From: JAFDCJ01 sp964527835
Lineage (GTDB): Bacteria > Desulfobacterota > Desulfobacteria > Desulfobacterales > JAFDCJ01
Direction: 5' to 3'
Assembly: GCA_964527835.1 (NCBI GenBank)
Contig: CAZGNV010000003.1
Coordinates: 1 to 64,000 of the forward strand
Length of the DNA: 64,000 nt
The notes below the pieces were generated by a model. The model had not been told where the DNA came from. It did no database searches and saw only the letters and a list, made by a program, of their open reading frames with translations. Below, piece by piece: positions 27,748 to 36,776 of this stretch. Each line of letters opens with the position of its first letter. The first letter of the stretch is position 1. The position numbers were made by a program, and so were the translations under genes.

Positions 27748-27935
27748 GACGGCCCCGTAAAAAGTCATTTTTGAGCGACATCAACCCTTTTCGGAAAAAG
27801 AGCTGTAAGGGGTTGAGCGTTTAAAATTGCAATTTGTTTGAGGAGCTGGCGACGAGTTCTTGCAATTTAGTGAAACCCTGAACAGCTCCCGAAAAGGCTT
27901 GCGGAGCGAAAAAATGGACTTTTTACGGGAACATC
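27748..27935. repeat. Dispersed inverted-repeat element, copy 2 (best preserved)
   Basis: About 188 bp, with inverted termini GACGGCCCCGTAAAAAGTC at the left and GGACTTTTTACGGGAACATC at the right. Internal arms CCCTTTTCGGAAAAAG and CAGCTCCCGAAAAGG also pair, so the whole element folds into one long hairpin. No coding capacity. It fills much of the gap between parS and the YkgJ-type gene; no gene was seen in the remainder. Confidence 0.8.
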
Positions 27936-28056
27936 AGGGTTCAAGGTTGCGGAAATTCGCAATTTCAGTGCGAGAGTGCCTTAGCGGACATAATCTACAG
28001 AAAGGAAACGGCCGTTCCTTTAATTTCAACGCAATAAAAAGGAGTTTGCATTAATT

Positions 28057-28755
28057 ATGGAAATCGATCTGAAGCCGTATTTCGAAAAATATGAGGCCCT
28101 GGTGGCCAAGGCGGATGCCGCTTTTGAAAGGGTAAAACAGGACTATGGCGAATGTGTGAAATGTACGGCGACTTGCTCGGATTGCTGTTTTGCCCTGTTT
28201 GACCTGACCCTGATCGAGGCGTTGTACATCCGGCAAAAATTTCTGGAAACCTGCCAGGGCACCTTGAAAACAGCCCTCATGGAAAAGGCCAACCGGGCGG
28301 ATCGGCGCATATACAAGCTCAAACGCCGCGCCTATAATGAACTGCAGGAGGGAAAAGACGAGAACCAGATTCTGGCCCAACTGGCCCTGGAGCGGGTTCG
28401 CTGCCCCCTGCTCAATGACGAGCAGTTATGTGATCTTTACCCGTACCGGCCCATTACCTGCCGGTTTTACGGTATTCCCACCGCCATCGGCGGTGCCGGG
28501 CATACCTGCGACAAATCGGCTTTTGAACCCGGTGAAAAATATCCCACGGTCAACCTGGATGCGGTTCACGGCGAGCTGCAAAAAATTTCCGCCGAGCTTT
28601 TGCGGGATATTCAGTCGAAGAATATCAAGCTGGCGGATCTGCTCATTCCGCTGTCTTCGGCCATGGTCATGGATCTTGACGAGGTGTTCCTGGGGGTTGC
28701 CGAAGAGCCGGTCCAGGAGGCGCCGCGCAAAAAGCGTTCGAGGAGAAAGCAATGA
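28057..28755 (+). CDS. YkgJ-family cysteine-cluster protein
   Basis: 232 residues. Near the N-terminus CVKCTATCSDCC gives the CxxC/CxxCC cluster of the YkgJ family (about residues 33-44). Later cysteines at CPLLNDEQLCDLYPYRPITC and CDKSAF complete the likely Zn or Fe-S site. The C-terminus is basic (RKKRSRRK). Family members are of unsettled function, often described as putative Fe-S or zinc oxidoreductase-like proteins. It overlaps the next gene by 4 nt. Confidence 0.8.
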   Translation: MEIDLKPYFEKYEALVAKADAAFERVKQDYGECVKCTATCSDCCFALFDLTLIEALYIRQKFLETCQGTLKTALMEKANRADRRIYKLKRRAYNELQEGKDENQILAQLALERVRCPLLNDEQLCDLYPYRPITCRFYGIPTAIGGAGHTCDKSAFEPGEKYPTVNLDAVHGELQKISAELLRDIQSKNIKLADLLIPLSSAMVMDLDEVFLGVAEEPVQEAPRKKRSRRKQ

Positions 28756-29099
28756 AGGAAGTCTCAGAGCAGGAAGCCGAAAAAAGAAAAAAGGCGGTTT
28801 TCGACAGCATGTCGCCCCGGCGGCAGAAGCACATTCTGAAAAAGGGCTATGAAAAATGGGACCCCTTCCAGGAGCCCAAGGATCCCATCGATATCCGCAA
28901 GGATCGCACCCAGCGAACATCCCAGATGCTGGTCACCGAATTTTTGCAGTCACGCGGCTCTCAGGCCTACAGCCCGGCTTACAGCCGGGGCGTGCTTGAA
29001 ATGGCGCTGGGAATCATCAATGAAGACGAGCGTTTTGTGGGCATGTTTGAATTTGCAAGCTGGTACCAGGAGCTTTTGACCAAGGAAGGCCACCAATAG
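28752..29099 (+). CDS. Hypothetical 115-residue protein coupled to the YkgJ-type gene
   Basis: No family recognised. The protein is soluble, with a highly charged N-terminus (EQEAEKRKKAVFDSMSPRRQKHILKKGYEKWDPF, read in parts) and a helical C-terminal half (YSRGVLEMALGIINEDERF). It starts inside an ATGA overlap with the YkgJ-type gene, so the two proteins are made together and may act together. It contains no cysteine. Confidence 0.75.
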   Translation: MKEVSEQEAEKRKKAVFDSMSPRRQKHILKKGYEKWDPFQEPKDPIDIRKDRTQRTSQMLVTEFLQSRGSQAYSPAYSRGVLEMALGIINEDERFVGMFEFASWYQELLTKEGHQ

Positions 29100-29132
29100 G
29101 CATGGACCGCCGCTGCTCCCCGCTGTTTATTC

Positions 29133-29435
29133 CTATTCCTCAATAAAGGCCCCGAGGATAAACTCCTGGTATTCAGTGGAGGCTTCCTGGTAGGTTCCCA
29201 GCATCTTCTCCAGGGTCTGGCGGGTGGCGTTATCCCGCCATTGGTGCCAACTTTCCAGGTTCTCCCAGGTGGCAATGACCAGCAGCAGCTGGGGATCTTC
29301 GACGGAACCCAGGGTTTCACCGGAGATATACCCGGGTTGACGCAGGGCCCCGGAACGCAATTCTCTCAGCAGGGCGATGATTTCGCGCTGTTTTCCCTTC
29401 CTGAACTTCCGTTTGATCAGAATTTTGGCCTGCAT
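29133..29435 (-). CDS. Antibiotic-biosynthesis-monooxygenase (ABM) domain protein
   Basis: 100 residues from the ATG at 29435 (GGAG ten nt upstream). The pattern is that of small dimeric ferredoxin-like ABM proteins: ILIKRKFRKGK, REIIALLRELRSGAL, GYISGETLGSVEDPQLLLVIATWENLESWHQWRDN. Members include monooxygenases and heme-degrading enzymes, but many have unknown roles. It follows the decarboxylase beta gene by 10 nt on the same strand and is probably in that operon. Confidence 0.8.
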   Translation of the reverse strand: MQAKILIKRKFRKGKQREIIALLRELRSGALRQPGYISGETLGSVEDPQLLLVIATWENLESWHQWRDNATRQTLEKMLGTYQEASTEYQEFILGAFIEE

Positions 29436-29445
29436 GAGGGTCTCC

Positions 29446-30573
29446 CTAGATGAAGAAGCTCCACAGGATGCCGGCACAGATGGCCGAGCCGATCACTCCC
29501 GATGAGTTGCATGCCATCCCGTGCATCAGCAGAAAATTGGTGGGGTCTTCCTTCAGCCCCATCAGATGAACTTCTCTGGCCGAGCCGGGAACCGCGGAAA
29601 CGCCGGCAGCTCCCAGCAGGGGGTTGATTTTTTGCTTCAAAAACAAATTCATGATCTTGGCAAAAATGACGCCCGAGGCGGTGGCAATGGAAAACGCTAT
29701 GGCCCCGAGAAAGAAAATGCCGAGGGCTTTGGGGGTTAAAAAGACATCGGCCTGGGTGCTGCAGCCGACGGTGAAGCCGAGAAAAATGGTGGCCGTATCG
29801 ATGATGGCGGACTGGGCCGTTTTGGCCAGGCGGTCGACCACGCCGCATTCCTTCAAAAAGTTGCCCAGAAAGAGCATTCCCAGCAGGGGCAGCGCCGTGG
29901 GGGCCAGGTAACAGCACAGCAGCACGCCCACCACCGGAAAAATGACGAGTTCTTTTTTGGAAACTTCCCGTGACGGCGGCATTTTAATCAGCCGTTCTTT
30001 GCGGGAAGTGAGCAGCCGCATGATGGGCGGCTGAATCACCGGGATCAGGGCCATGTAGGAATAGGCGGCAATGGCGATGGGACCGATCAGATGCGGGGCC
30101 AGTTTGGCCGTCAGAAAAATGGAAGTTGGACCATCCGCCCCGCCGATGATGGCAATCGAGGCGGCCTCCCGGGGCAGGAATCCCAGAAACAGGGCGCTCA
30201 GCAGGGTGAAGTAGATCCCCATCTGGGCCGCAGCCCCCAGCAGCATCAGTTTGGGCTGGGACAGCAGGGAGGAAAAATCGGTCATGGCCCCCAGCCCCAG
30301 AAAAACGATGGAAGGATAGACGCCGGTGGTCACCCCGAAGTATAAATAATGCAGCACACTGTTGCTTTCATAAATACCGATGCCGAATCCCTTGAAAAAG
30401 GGGACGTTGCCCACCAGGATGCCAAAGCCGATGGGAACCAGCAGCAGAGGCTCGTATTTCTTGGCGGTGCCGAGGTATAAAAAAGCAAAGCCGACGACCA
30501 GCATGATGTAATGGCGATAGTCGGCCAGGTAATAACCGGTGTTTTGCAGAAATTGGATGAGAAGATCGAACAT
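29446..30573 (-). CDS. Sodium-translocating decarboxylase beta subunit
   Basis: 375 residues with about nine to ten TM segments, the size of OadB/MmdB/GcdB. Family landmarks are GAMTDFSSLLSQPK, GGADGPTSIFLTAKLAP (with the conserved Asp used in Na+ transport), YSYMALIPVIQPPIMRLLT and the C-terminal MHGMACNSSGVIGSA. Beta subunits decarboxylate the carboxybiotin and pump Na+ outward. The gamma gene is directly upstream; the alpha (carboxyltransferase) and biotin-carrier genes are not in this window. Which acid is decarboxylated cannot be told from the beta subunit. Confidence 0.92.
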   Translation of the reverse strand: MFDLLIQFLQNTGYYLADYRHYIMLVVGFAFLYLGTAKKYEPLLLVPIGFGILVGNVPFFKGFGIGIYESNSVLHYLYFGVTTGVYPSIVFLGLGAMTDFSSLLSQPKLMLLGAAAQMGIYFTLLSALFLGFLPREAASIAIIGGADGPTSIFLTAKLAPHLIGPIAIAAYSYMALIPVIQPPIMRLLTSRKERLIKMPPSREVSKKELVIFPVVGVLLCCYLAPTALPLLGMLFLGNFLKECGVVDRLAKTAQSAIIDTATIFLGFTVGCSTQADVFLTPKALGIFFLGAIAFSIATASGVIFAKIMNLFLKQKINPLLGAAGVSAVPGSAREVHLMGLKEDPTNFLLMHGMACNSSGVIGSAICAGILWSFFI

Positions 30574-30594
30574 CGACGGATCCTTTTTTTCTAG

Positions 30595-31026
30595 TTAGTT
30601 GTCCTTTTGTTTATTCCAGCTGAAGGTACCCTGTTCCCGGGGAAGCAGGTACCCGGCTTCGCGCAGTCGCTTGATCGACAGGTGGGGATGGGGGAGATCC
30701 ATTTCTTTAGTTAATTCAAATAGTTGTATCAGATCGAAGGGTTCTTTGAGCTGCTCGGCCAGGGGGCGGTAAATGCGGGCCAGCTCGTCGACCGGCGGCA
30801 GCTGGACCGGAGTGTATGCCGGCGCCCGGGGGGGCGCTGCCCGCTCCTGCGGTTCAGGCTTTTTGGGGCCGCCAAAATACTTGTCCCTTTCATCCCACAA
30901 TGCGAGCAGCCTGTGAATTTGAGATATCGCAAACGATAAAATCACCAGGCCGCAAAACACGATCGTGGCTCCCACCGCGGCCATGGCCCACCCGTTGTTG
31001 GCTGTGATATTGTGAAAACCGAACAC
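30595..31026 (-). CDS. Decarboxylase gamma-like subunit (OadG family)
   Basis: 143 residues from GTG 31026, chosen because GGAGG lies 7 nt upstream; the longer ATG frame would start inside repeat DNA. One TM helix (WAMAAVGATIVFCGLVILSF) follows a short N-terminus, then a charged/Pro-Ala linker and a C-terminal soluble region (about 75-140) longer than that of simple OadG. Gamma subunits anchor and assemble the alpha and beta subunits. It is 21 nt ahead of the beta gene. Confidence 0.78.
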   Translation of the reverse strand: MFGFHNITANNGWAMAAVGATIVFCGLVILSFAISQIHRLLALWDERDKYFGGPKKPEPQERAAPPRAPAYTPVQLPPVDELARIYRPLAEQLKEPFDLIQLFELTKEMDLPHPHLSIKRLREAGYLLPREQGTFSWNKQKDN

Positions 31027-31051
31027 CTTTATTCCTCCCAGGTTTAATGTA

Positions 31052-31107
31052 GACGGTCCCGTAAACGTCATTTTCGAGGGCAGCGAGAAAACGATTTGCG
31101 GGTTCAT
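31052..31107. repeat. Short copy of the dispersed inverted repeat
   Basis: GACGGTCCCGTAAACGTCAT and GCGAGAAAACGATTTGCGGG stand next to each other: both outer termini of the family with the interior missing. It lies between the divergent oadG-like and BMP genes. Confidence 0.6.
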
Positions 31108-31334
31108 TATTATTGTCGGAGCGTTTTTCTTCAATAGATCAAATCCTTTCTCTCATCACAGCATGCGGTAAAAGTCAATATAAAGTTTTTTTTGTTGAGC
31201 CCAGCTTCTTGCTTGACCGCACGGCGCCTTTTTTCTATATAGGGACAGTCAAAATTGATTGCCTCGTGAAAATTGCAAGCCCCTTTATCAGTTTCTATAG
31301 GGAGACGTCCAACATGAATGAAGGAGGAATTCTC

Positions 31335-32528
31335 ATGTCAAAAAAAGCTTTCTGGGGAGTAGCAATCGCCTGCCTTTTTGCCGTCGCGGTATGGATCGCG
31401 CCGCGTTCCGGCGTGGCCGCCGAAAAGCCGTTTACTTTCGGTCTGCTGCTGGTCGGACCGTACAACGACCACGGCTGGAGCCAGGCTCATTTCGACGGGG
31501 GCAAATACGTGGAGGCCAAGATTCCCGGCACCAAGATGATCTACATCGACAAGGTCAACCCTGCCGATCGGGCCGGGGTTACCATTCCGCAGCTGGTGGA
31601 TGACATGGTGGAAAAGGGGGCCAAGCTGATCATTGCCAACTCCGACGACATGAAGGACGGGACCCGGGAAGCCGCCCGGCAGCACCCCGACATTTACTTT
31701 GTTCATATTTCCGGCGACGATGTCCTGACCGGCAAGGCTCCGAAAAACCTGAGCAACCTGATGGGCCGCATGGAATACGGTAAAATGATGGCCGGTTTTG
31801 CGGCTGCCATGACGACGAAAACCGGTAAAATCGGTTATCTCGGGCCGCTGATCAATGAAGAAACCCGCCGGCTGGCATCGTCGGCGTTTCTGGGGGCCAG
31901 GTATGCCTGGGAAAAGGTTTTGAAAAAGGATCCCAGGGATTTAAAATTCCAGGTCACCTGGATCGGGTTCTGGTTCAACATTCCGGGGGTGACGGCTGAC
32001 CCCACCCAGGTGGCGCAGAACTTCTTCAACACCGGGTATGACGTGGTGATTTCCGGCATCGACACCACCGAAGCGGTGGTGGTGGCCCGGCAGAAAAGAC
32101 AGCAGGGCAAGAATGTCTGGGCGATTCCCTATGATTACATCGGCGCCTGCCAGGGCGCTGCCGATGTATGCCTCGGGGTGCCTTATTTCAACTGGGGTCC
32201 GGGCTACGTCAAGTTTATCAGGGCCGCCATGGGGGGCAACTGGAAATCCGAATGGGACTGGCTGGGACCTGACTGGAAGGACATCAACAATCCGGACACC
32301 AGTGCGGTGGGCTTTACGGTCGGCCCGGCGCTGTCTGCTTCTGCCGGCAAGGCCCTGGACGTATTTATCCGGGATCTGGGCAGCGGCAAAATCAACCTGT
32401 TTAAAGGACCGCTGAATTATCAGGACGGCAAACCGTTTGTCAAAGCCGGGCAGACCGCTTCCGACCAGCAGATCTGGTACATGGAACAGCTCCTGGAGGG
32501 GATGGGCGGCCAGAGCAGCGCCAAGTAA
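31335..32528 (+). CDS. BMP-family ABC transporter substrate-binding protein
   Basis: 397 residues from the ATG at 31335 (AAGGAGG at 31321-31327). Signal peptide about 1-26. The mature part matches basic-membrane-protein/Med binding proteins for nucleosides or purines: LLLVGPYNDHGWSQAHFDGG, NPADR, IIANSDDMKDGTREAARQHP, GRMEYGKMMAGFAAAM, GYDVVISGIDTTEAV. No lipobox Cys was seen, so it is likely free in the periplasm. It is the first gene of a complete importer with the ATPase and two permeases downstream. Confidence 0.9.
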   Translation: MSKKAFWGVAIACLFAVAVWIAPRSGVAAEKPFTFGLLLVGPYNDHGWSQAHFDGGKYVEAKIPGTKMIYIDKVNPADRAGVTIPQLVDDMVEKGAKLIIANSDDMKDGTREAARQHPDIYFVHISGDDVLTGKAPKNLSNLMGRMEYGKMMAGFAAAMTTKTGKIGYLGPLINEETRRLASSAFLGARYAWEKVLKKDPRDLKFQVTWIGFWFNIPGVTADPTQVAQNFFNTGYDVVISGIDTTEAVVVARQKRQQGKNVWAIPYDYIGACQGAADVCLGVPYFNWGPGYVKFIRAAMGGNWKSEWDWLGPDWKDINNPDTSAVGFTVGPALSASAGKALDVFIRDLGSGKINLFKGPLNYQDGKPFVKAGQTASDQQIWYMEQLLEGMGGQSSAK

Positions 32529-32532
32529 TCTT

Positions 32533-32570
32533 GATGAACCCGTAAAAAGTAAATTGTGAGCGATATCAAC
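32533..32570. repeat. Partial left terminus of the dispersed repeat
   Basis: GATGAACCCGTAAAAAGT followed by GTGAGCGATATCAACCCT matches the left end of the family. It lies in the 284-nt gap between the BMP and ATPase genes; an AT-rich stretch (32715-32760) in the same gap could hold a promoter. Confidence 0.55.
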
Positions 32571-32812
32571 CCTAATTTTAACGGGCGGGGACAATAACCC
32601 CCGCCCCTACTGTTTCCATGGAAAAGGTCTACCTCAACGTCGCATAAACACAACATGGCATAAAAAGATTCAATCCTTTGAATTCACCCAGTGGGATATC
32701 CTCAAGAGGGCGCTTTTAGTATAGTTTATGTTATAATATCAGATTATTAGATATTGGTTGCCATATTGTTTATGCAATGTTGAGGCGCATCCAGGCAGGA
32801 GAGTACTCCCCC

Positions 32813-34285
32813 ATGTGGATTGAACTCAAGGATATCCACAAACACTACGGGCCGGTAAAAGCCAACAACGGCATCAGTTTTACGGTCGCACCGGGTCGCA
32901 TTCATGGGATCCTGGGTGAAAACGGGGCCGGCAAAAGCACCCTGATGAAAGTTCTGGTGGGGTTCAGCCAGAAGACCAGCGGTACGATTCTGCTGGATGG
33001 CAAGGCGGTGAACTACAAAAACCCCGCCCGAGCAGCCGAACTGGGCATCGGCATGCTCTACCAGGATCCCCTGGATTTTCCCCTCTTAACCGTTCTTGAA
33101 AACTTCATGCTGGGCCAGACCGGCGGTTTTTCATGGCCGCAGAAAGCTTTTCGCCGGCGGTTCGCTGCAATGGCCCGCGCATTCAATTTTTCCCTGGACC
33201 CTGACAGTCCCCTTAAAATATTGACCATCGGTGAGCGGCAGCAACTCGAGCTGTTGCGGCTGCTGGCTCTGGGCATCCGGATTCTGATTCTGGACGAACC
33301 GACCACCGGCATTTCCAGTCTGCAGAAGTCCACCCTGTTTGCCGCGCTTAAAAAGCTGGCTGCCGAAGGTAAAAGCGTCATTCTGGTGTCCCATAAACTC
33401 GAAGACGTCCAGGCCCTGTGCGACAAGGTGACGGTGCTGCGCCGGGGCAAGGTGACCGGCGAGATGGATGCGCCGTTTCACGCCGGCGGGCTGCTGGAAA
33501 TGATGTTTGGCACGCCTCCCGAGCAGCCGGAGCGCCGGCGCCAGACACCGGGCAGCGAGGTGCTGGTGATGCAGGATGTTTGCGGGTCCGGGGGGCGCAC
33601 CGGCCTCAAAGATTGTGATGTGGTGGTCCGCCAGGGGGAAATTGTCGGCCTGGCGGGGCTGGAAGGCAGCGGGCAGGGAGTTTTTTTGCGAATTGCCGGC
33701 GGGTTGAAGCCGGCAATCCGGGGACGCATCCAGCTGCAGGGATTTGACATGAGCCATTGCGGTCATCACACGTTTCAGCACCAGGGTGTGACCTTTTTGC
33801 CGGCTGACCGTCTGGAAGAAGGCCTGATTCCCGGTTTGAGCATTACCGAACACTTTGCCCTGCTGGCCGGACGCAAGGGGCTGGTGGTGCCGTGGCGACG
33901 GGCCCGACAGGCGGCCGCCGAACGGATTAAAGCCTTTCGCATCAAGGGCCAGCCGGATTCCGCGGTGCAGGACCTGTCCGGCGGCAACCAGCAGCGGCTG
34001 CTGCTCTCCTTTCTGCCGTCGTCGCCCGTGCTGCTGCTGCTCGAAAACCCGACCCGGGGCCTGGACGTGGATTCGGTCAACTGGGTCTGGCAGCACCTGC
34101 AGGCTTACTGTCACCGGCAGACATGCATCGTGTTTTCCTCTTCGGAGCTGGATGAAATCCTCATGGTGGCCGACCGGGTGCTGGTTTTCTTCAACGGCCG
34201 GATCATCATGGATGTGGAGGCCTCGCGGACCGATGTCCAGGAGCTGGGACGGGCCATTGCGGGGAACGTTGCGGTCGGCGGATGA
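32813..34285 (+). CDS. ABC transporter ATPase, fused tandem domains (NupO/RbsA-like)
   Basis: 490 residues from the ATG at 32813. First nucleotide-binding domain: Walker A GENGAGKST, signature-like LTIGERQQLELLRLLALG, Walker B ILILDEPTTG, switch His in VSHKLEDV. Second domain: degenerate Walker A GLEGSGQGVF, signature LSGGNQQR, Walker B LLLLENPTRGLD. Asymmetric pairs of this kind are normal in the ribose/nucleoside importer class. It powers uptake by the BMP-linked permeases downstream. Confidence 0.92.
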   Translation: MWIELKDIHKHYGPVKANNGISFTVAPGRIHGILGENGAGKSTLMKVLVGFSQKTSGTILLDGKAVNYKNPARAAELGIGMLYQDPLDFPLLTVLENFMLGQTGGFSWPQKAFRRRFAAMARAFNFSLDPDSPLKILTIGERQQLELLRLLALGIRILILDEPTTGISSLQKSTLFAALKKLAAEGKSVILVSHKLEDVQALCDKVTVLRRGKVTGEMDAPFHAGGLLEMMFGTPPEQPERRRQTPGSEVLVMQDVCGSGGRTGLKDCDVVVRQGEIVGLAGLEGSGQGVFLRIAGGLKPAIRGRIQLQGFDMSHCGHHTFQHQGVTFLPADRLEEGLIPGLSITEHFALLAGRKGLVVPWRRARQAAAERIKAFRIKGQPDSAVQDLSGGNQQRLLLSFLPSSPVLLLLENPTRGLDVDSVNWVWQHLQAYCHRQTCIVFSSSELDEILMVADRVLVFFNGRIIMDVEASRTDVQELGRAIAGNVAVGG

Positions 34286-34604
34286 TTGCGTTCAATTGCG
34301 GTCCATGCCGCGCGGCCGGGACATTTTTATCGCTCTAGTGTACATTTTGGGTCGCCATCGGTGTTTAATAAAAGGTGTGAAAGGAACTCTGCGAAAACAA
34401 GGAGTTGCTGAGTATCATACTGGTTTCCAGAAAACACCATCCCCCGGCCGATTCACGTCGATTTTTATGGATCGGACAGTTATCAAAGTTCTGATTAATG
34501 AAAGCAGACCGAGTGCGATTTATTTGAGATGATTGGAGTTCATCCCAAACAATGCATATTGCATGGGGCGGCCGCAATTTTTTGAACTTGCAATATAGAG
34601 ACAC
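34286..34604. other. Gene-free gap inside the transporter operon
   Basis: 319 nt separating the ATPase and first permease, which usually abut. Composition is more AT-rich than the flanks. A 21-codon frame from 34467 looks meaningless. A palindromic AATGCATATTGCAT stretch lies near 34552. Possibly a decayed insertion; no recognisable gene. Confidence 0.4.
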
Positions 34605-35669
34605 TTGATTGTGCATGCCTATTTTCGCCATACGCGCCAGGTCGTGATCACGCTGGTTGCGGTGTTTTTTTTCACCTCGCTGGTGCTGCTGATTGCCGGG
34701 GCGCCGCCCATCAGTGCCTACTATCACATCCTGCGCGGGTCGCTGGGCTCCTGGAGCAAGTTTGCCCATGTGATCAAGGCCTGGATACCGCTGACGCTCT
34801 GTGGCTGCGGGCTTTTATTTACCTTCCGCATTGGCCTGTGGAACATCGGCGTGGAAGGCCAGGTGATGATGGGAGCGGTTTTCAGCACCGCCCTGCTGCG
34901 CTTGGGACTCCAGAGCCAGGCGCCGGCAATGTTTCTGGCAATGTCGCTGGCGGCCGGTCTGGCCGGGGGGGGCATCTGGGCGCTGATTGCGGGGTTTTTA
35001 AAAACCCGGGGCGGCGTCAACGAAATTTTTGCCGGCCTCGGCCTTAATTTCGTTGCCCAGGGGGTCATTTTGTGGCTGATTTTCGGTCCCTGGCGGCGAC
35101 CGGGAGTGGCTTCCATGAGCGGGACGGAAACCTTTCCCGTGGCATTGTGGCTGCCCCAGCTGCCGTCGTTGCGCCTTTCACCCCTGGCACTGGTAATCGT
35201 CACCACTGCGCTGGTGGCCACCGGCCTGATGCTGCGCTACACCCGCATCGGGTTGAACTTGAAAGCCATCGGCAACAATCCCCGGGCGGCTTTCTTGTTC
35301 GGGCTCAAGCCGGCCCGCCATATGATTGTGGCCATGGTGTTTGCCGGCGGCTTTGCCGGCCTGGCGGGCAGCTTGCAGGTCAGCGGGGTTTATCACCGGC
35401 TGCTGCCGGCCATTTCCAGCAATTACGGCTACCTGGCGCTGCTGGTGGTGATGCTGTGCAACTACAATATCTGGCTGGTGCCGCTGGTGGCTTTTTTCTT
35501 TGCCTGCCTGAATGTCGGCAGCATTCAACTGCCCATGGTGCTGCAACTGGACTCTTCCCTTGCCGGCGTTATCCAGGGAGCGCTGGTGCTGGCCATCCTG
35601 GGGATGCACGCGTGGGGCCAACGGTGGAGGCAGATCGGAGAGCGGGAAAAAAATCCAGATTATGTATGA
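34605..35669 (+). CDS. BMP-type ABC transporter permease 1 (NupP-like)
   Basis: 354 residues if started at TTG 34605; GTG 34611 is equally plausible, and an in-frame TAG at 34596 bars an earlier start. About nine to ten TM segments. Typical family motifs: FRIGLWNIGVEGQVMMGAVF and RGGVNEIFAGLGLNFVAQGV, and the EAA-like TRIGLNLKAIGNNPRAAFLFG. Overlaps the second permease by 8 nt. Forms the membrane channel with it. Confidence 0.88.
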   Translation: MIVHAYFRHTRQVVITLVAVFFFTSLVLLIAGAPPISAYYHILRGSLGSWSKFAHVIKAWIPLTLCGCGLLFTFRIGLWNIGVEGQVMMGAVFSTALLRLGLQSQAPAMFLAMSLAAGLAGGGIWALIAGFLKTRGGVNEIFAGLGLNFVAQGVILWLIFGPWRRPGVASMSGTETFPVALWLPQLPSLRLSPLALVIVTTALVATGLMLRYTRIGLNLKAIGNNPRAAFLFGLKPARHMIVAMVFAGGFAGLAGSLQVSGVYHRLLPAISSNYGYLALLVVMLCNYNIWLVPLVAFFFACLNVGSIQLPMVLQLDSSLAGVIQGALVLAILGMHAWGQRWRQIGEREKNPDYV

Positions 35670-36642
35670 TTTGAATCTGAGCATACTTCTGGCCGGCGTG
35701 GTGGCCGGCGCTGCCCCCATCGTGCTGGCCGCGGTGGGAGAGACCGTTACCGAAAAAGCCGGACTGATCAATCTTTCCCTGGACGGCTCCATTTTATTGA
35801 GTGCCATGGCGGCGTTCGCGGTGGCCTATGAGACCAACAGCCTGCTGCTGGGATTTGCATGTGCGGCGGGGGTCGGAGCCCTGGTGGCGGCCGTTGTGGC
35901 GGTCTTCGGCATCTACCTGGGTCAAAACCAGGTGGCCGTGGGTTTTGTGTTGACCCTGATGACCCGGGATCTGGCCTATTTTATCGGCAATCCGTACTCG
36001 CGGCTGCAGGGACTCCAGGTATCCCCCCTGCCGATTCCAGGGCTGGACCGGATTCCGGTCCTGGGTGGCGTGCTGTTCAATCACAACTTGCCGGTTTACG
36101 CCAGCCTGGTACTCATCGGTTTTTGCTGGTGGTACATCTATCGCACGTCCTGGGGGTTGGAGTTGCGTTCAGTAGGTGAACATCCAAGGGCCTCCTATGC
36201 CCGGGGAATCAACCCCCAGCGGTTGCAGCTTTTTTATGCCCTGGCCGGCGGGATGCTGGTGGGCCTGGCCGGTGCCACATTTTCCCTGGCCACCAAGCCG
36301 GGCTGGGGCCGGCCTCAGGGAGCCGAGGGAACCGGCTGGATTGCCCTGGCACTGGTGATTTTCGGCGGCTGGCATCCGGTCAAGGCGGCTGCCGGGGCCT
36401 ATCTTTTCGCCCTGCTGCAGGTGCTGGGGATTTATTTTCAGGAGTGGCTGCCGACAATACCCTCCCAGGTCTTCCAGGTGGCGCCGTTTCCGCTGATGAT
36501 TTTTACCCTCTTGATCATGTCATTTGCCCAGAAGGAGTCCGTGCTGCGCTGGGCGGAGGAAAAACCCCGCGCCCGGGCCCTGCTGCGGTTTTTCTCGGGC
36601 CTGGCCCCCTCGGCCCTGGGCACGCCCTACCGTCCGGAGTGA
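35662..36642 (+). CDS. BMP-type ABC transporter permease 2 (NupQ-like)
   Basis: 326 residues from the ATG at 35662, which overlaps the first permease; the longer frame upstream is out-of-frame coding sequence of that gene. About nine TM segments. Motifs: EKAGLINLSLDGSILLSAMAA, LGQNQVAVGFVLTLM, the cytoplasmic SWGLELRSVGEHPRASYARG and GWIALALVIFGGWHPVKAA. It completes a BMP, ATPase, permease, permease importer, probably for nucleosides or related purines. Confidence 0.88.
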   Translation: MYDLNLSILLAGVVAGAAPIVLAAVGETVTEKAGLINLSLDGSILLSAMAAFAVAYETNSLLLGFACAAGVGALVAAVVAVFGIYLGQNQVAVGFVLTLMTRDLAYFIGNPYSRLQGLQVSPLPIPGLDRIPVLGGVLFNHNLPVYASLVLIGFCWWYIYRTSWGLELRSVGEHPRASYARGINPQRLQLFYALAGGMLVGLAGATFSLATKPGWGRPQGAEGTGWIALALVIFGGWHPVKAAAGAYLFALLQVLGIYFQEWLPTIPSQVFQVAPFPLMIFTLLIMSFAQKESVLRWAEEKPRARALLRFFSGLAPSALGTPYRPE

Positions 36643-36663
36643 TTTTCTTGTGACCTTAACCGT

Positions 36664-36726
36664 GATGAAACCGTAACAAGTAACATTTTCTCGTTCCGCA
36701 AGCCTTTTCGGGAGCTGTTCAGGGCA
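36664..36726. repeat. Partial copy of the dispersed inverted repeat
   Basis: GATGAAACCGTAACAAGTAA, then ATTTTCTCGTTCCGCAAGCC and TTTTCGGGAGCTGTTCAGGG. The outer left terminus joins directly to an inner arm in reverse orientation. It lies in the gap between the convergent permease and acyl-CoA dehydrogenase genes. Confidence 0.6.
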
Positions 36727-36776
36727 GAATGCTAGTATACACGGATATCGGTTGACTGGCAATCGCTTTCCGACCC

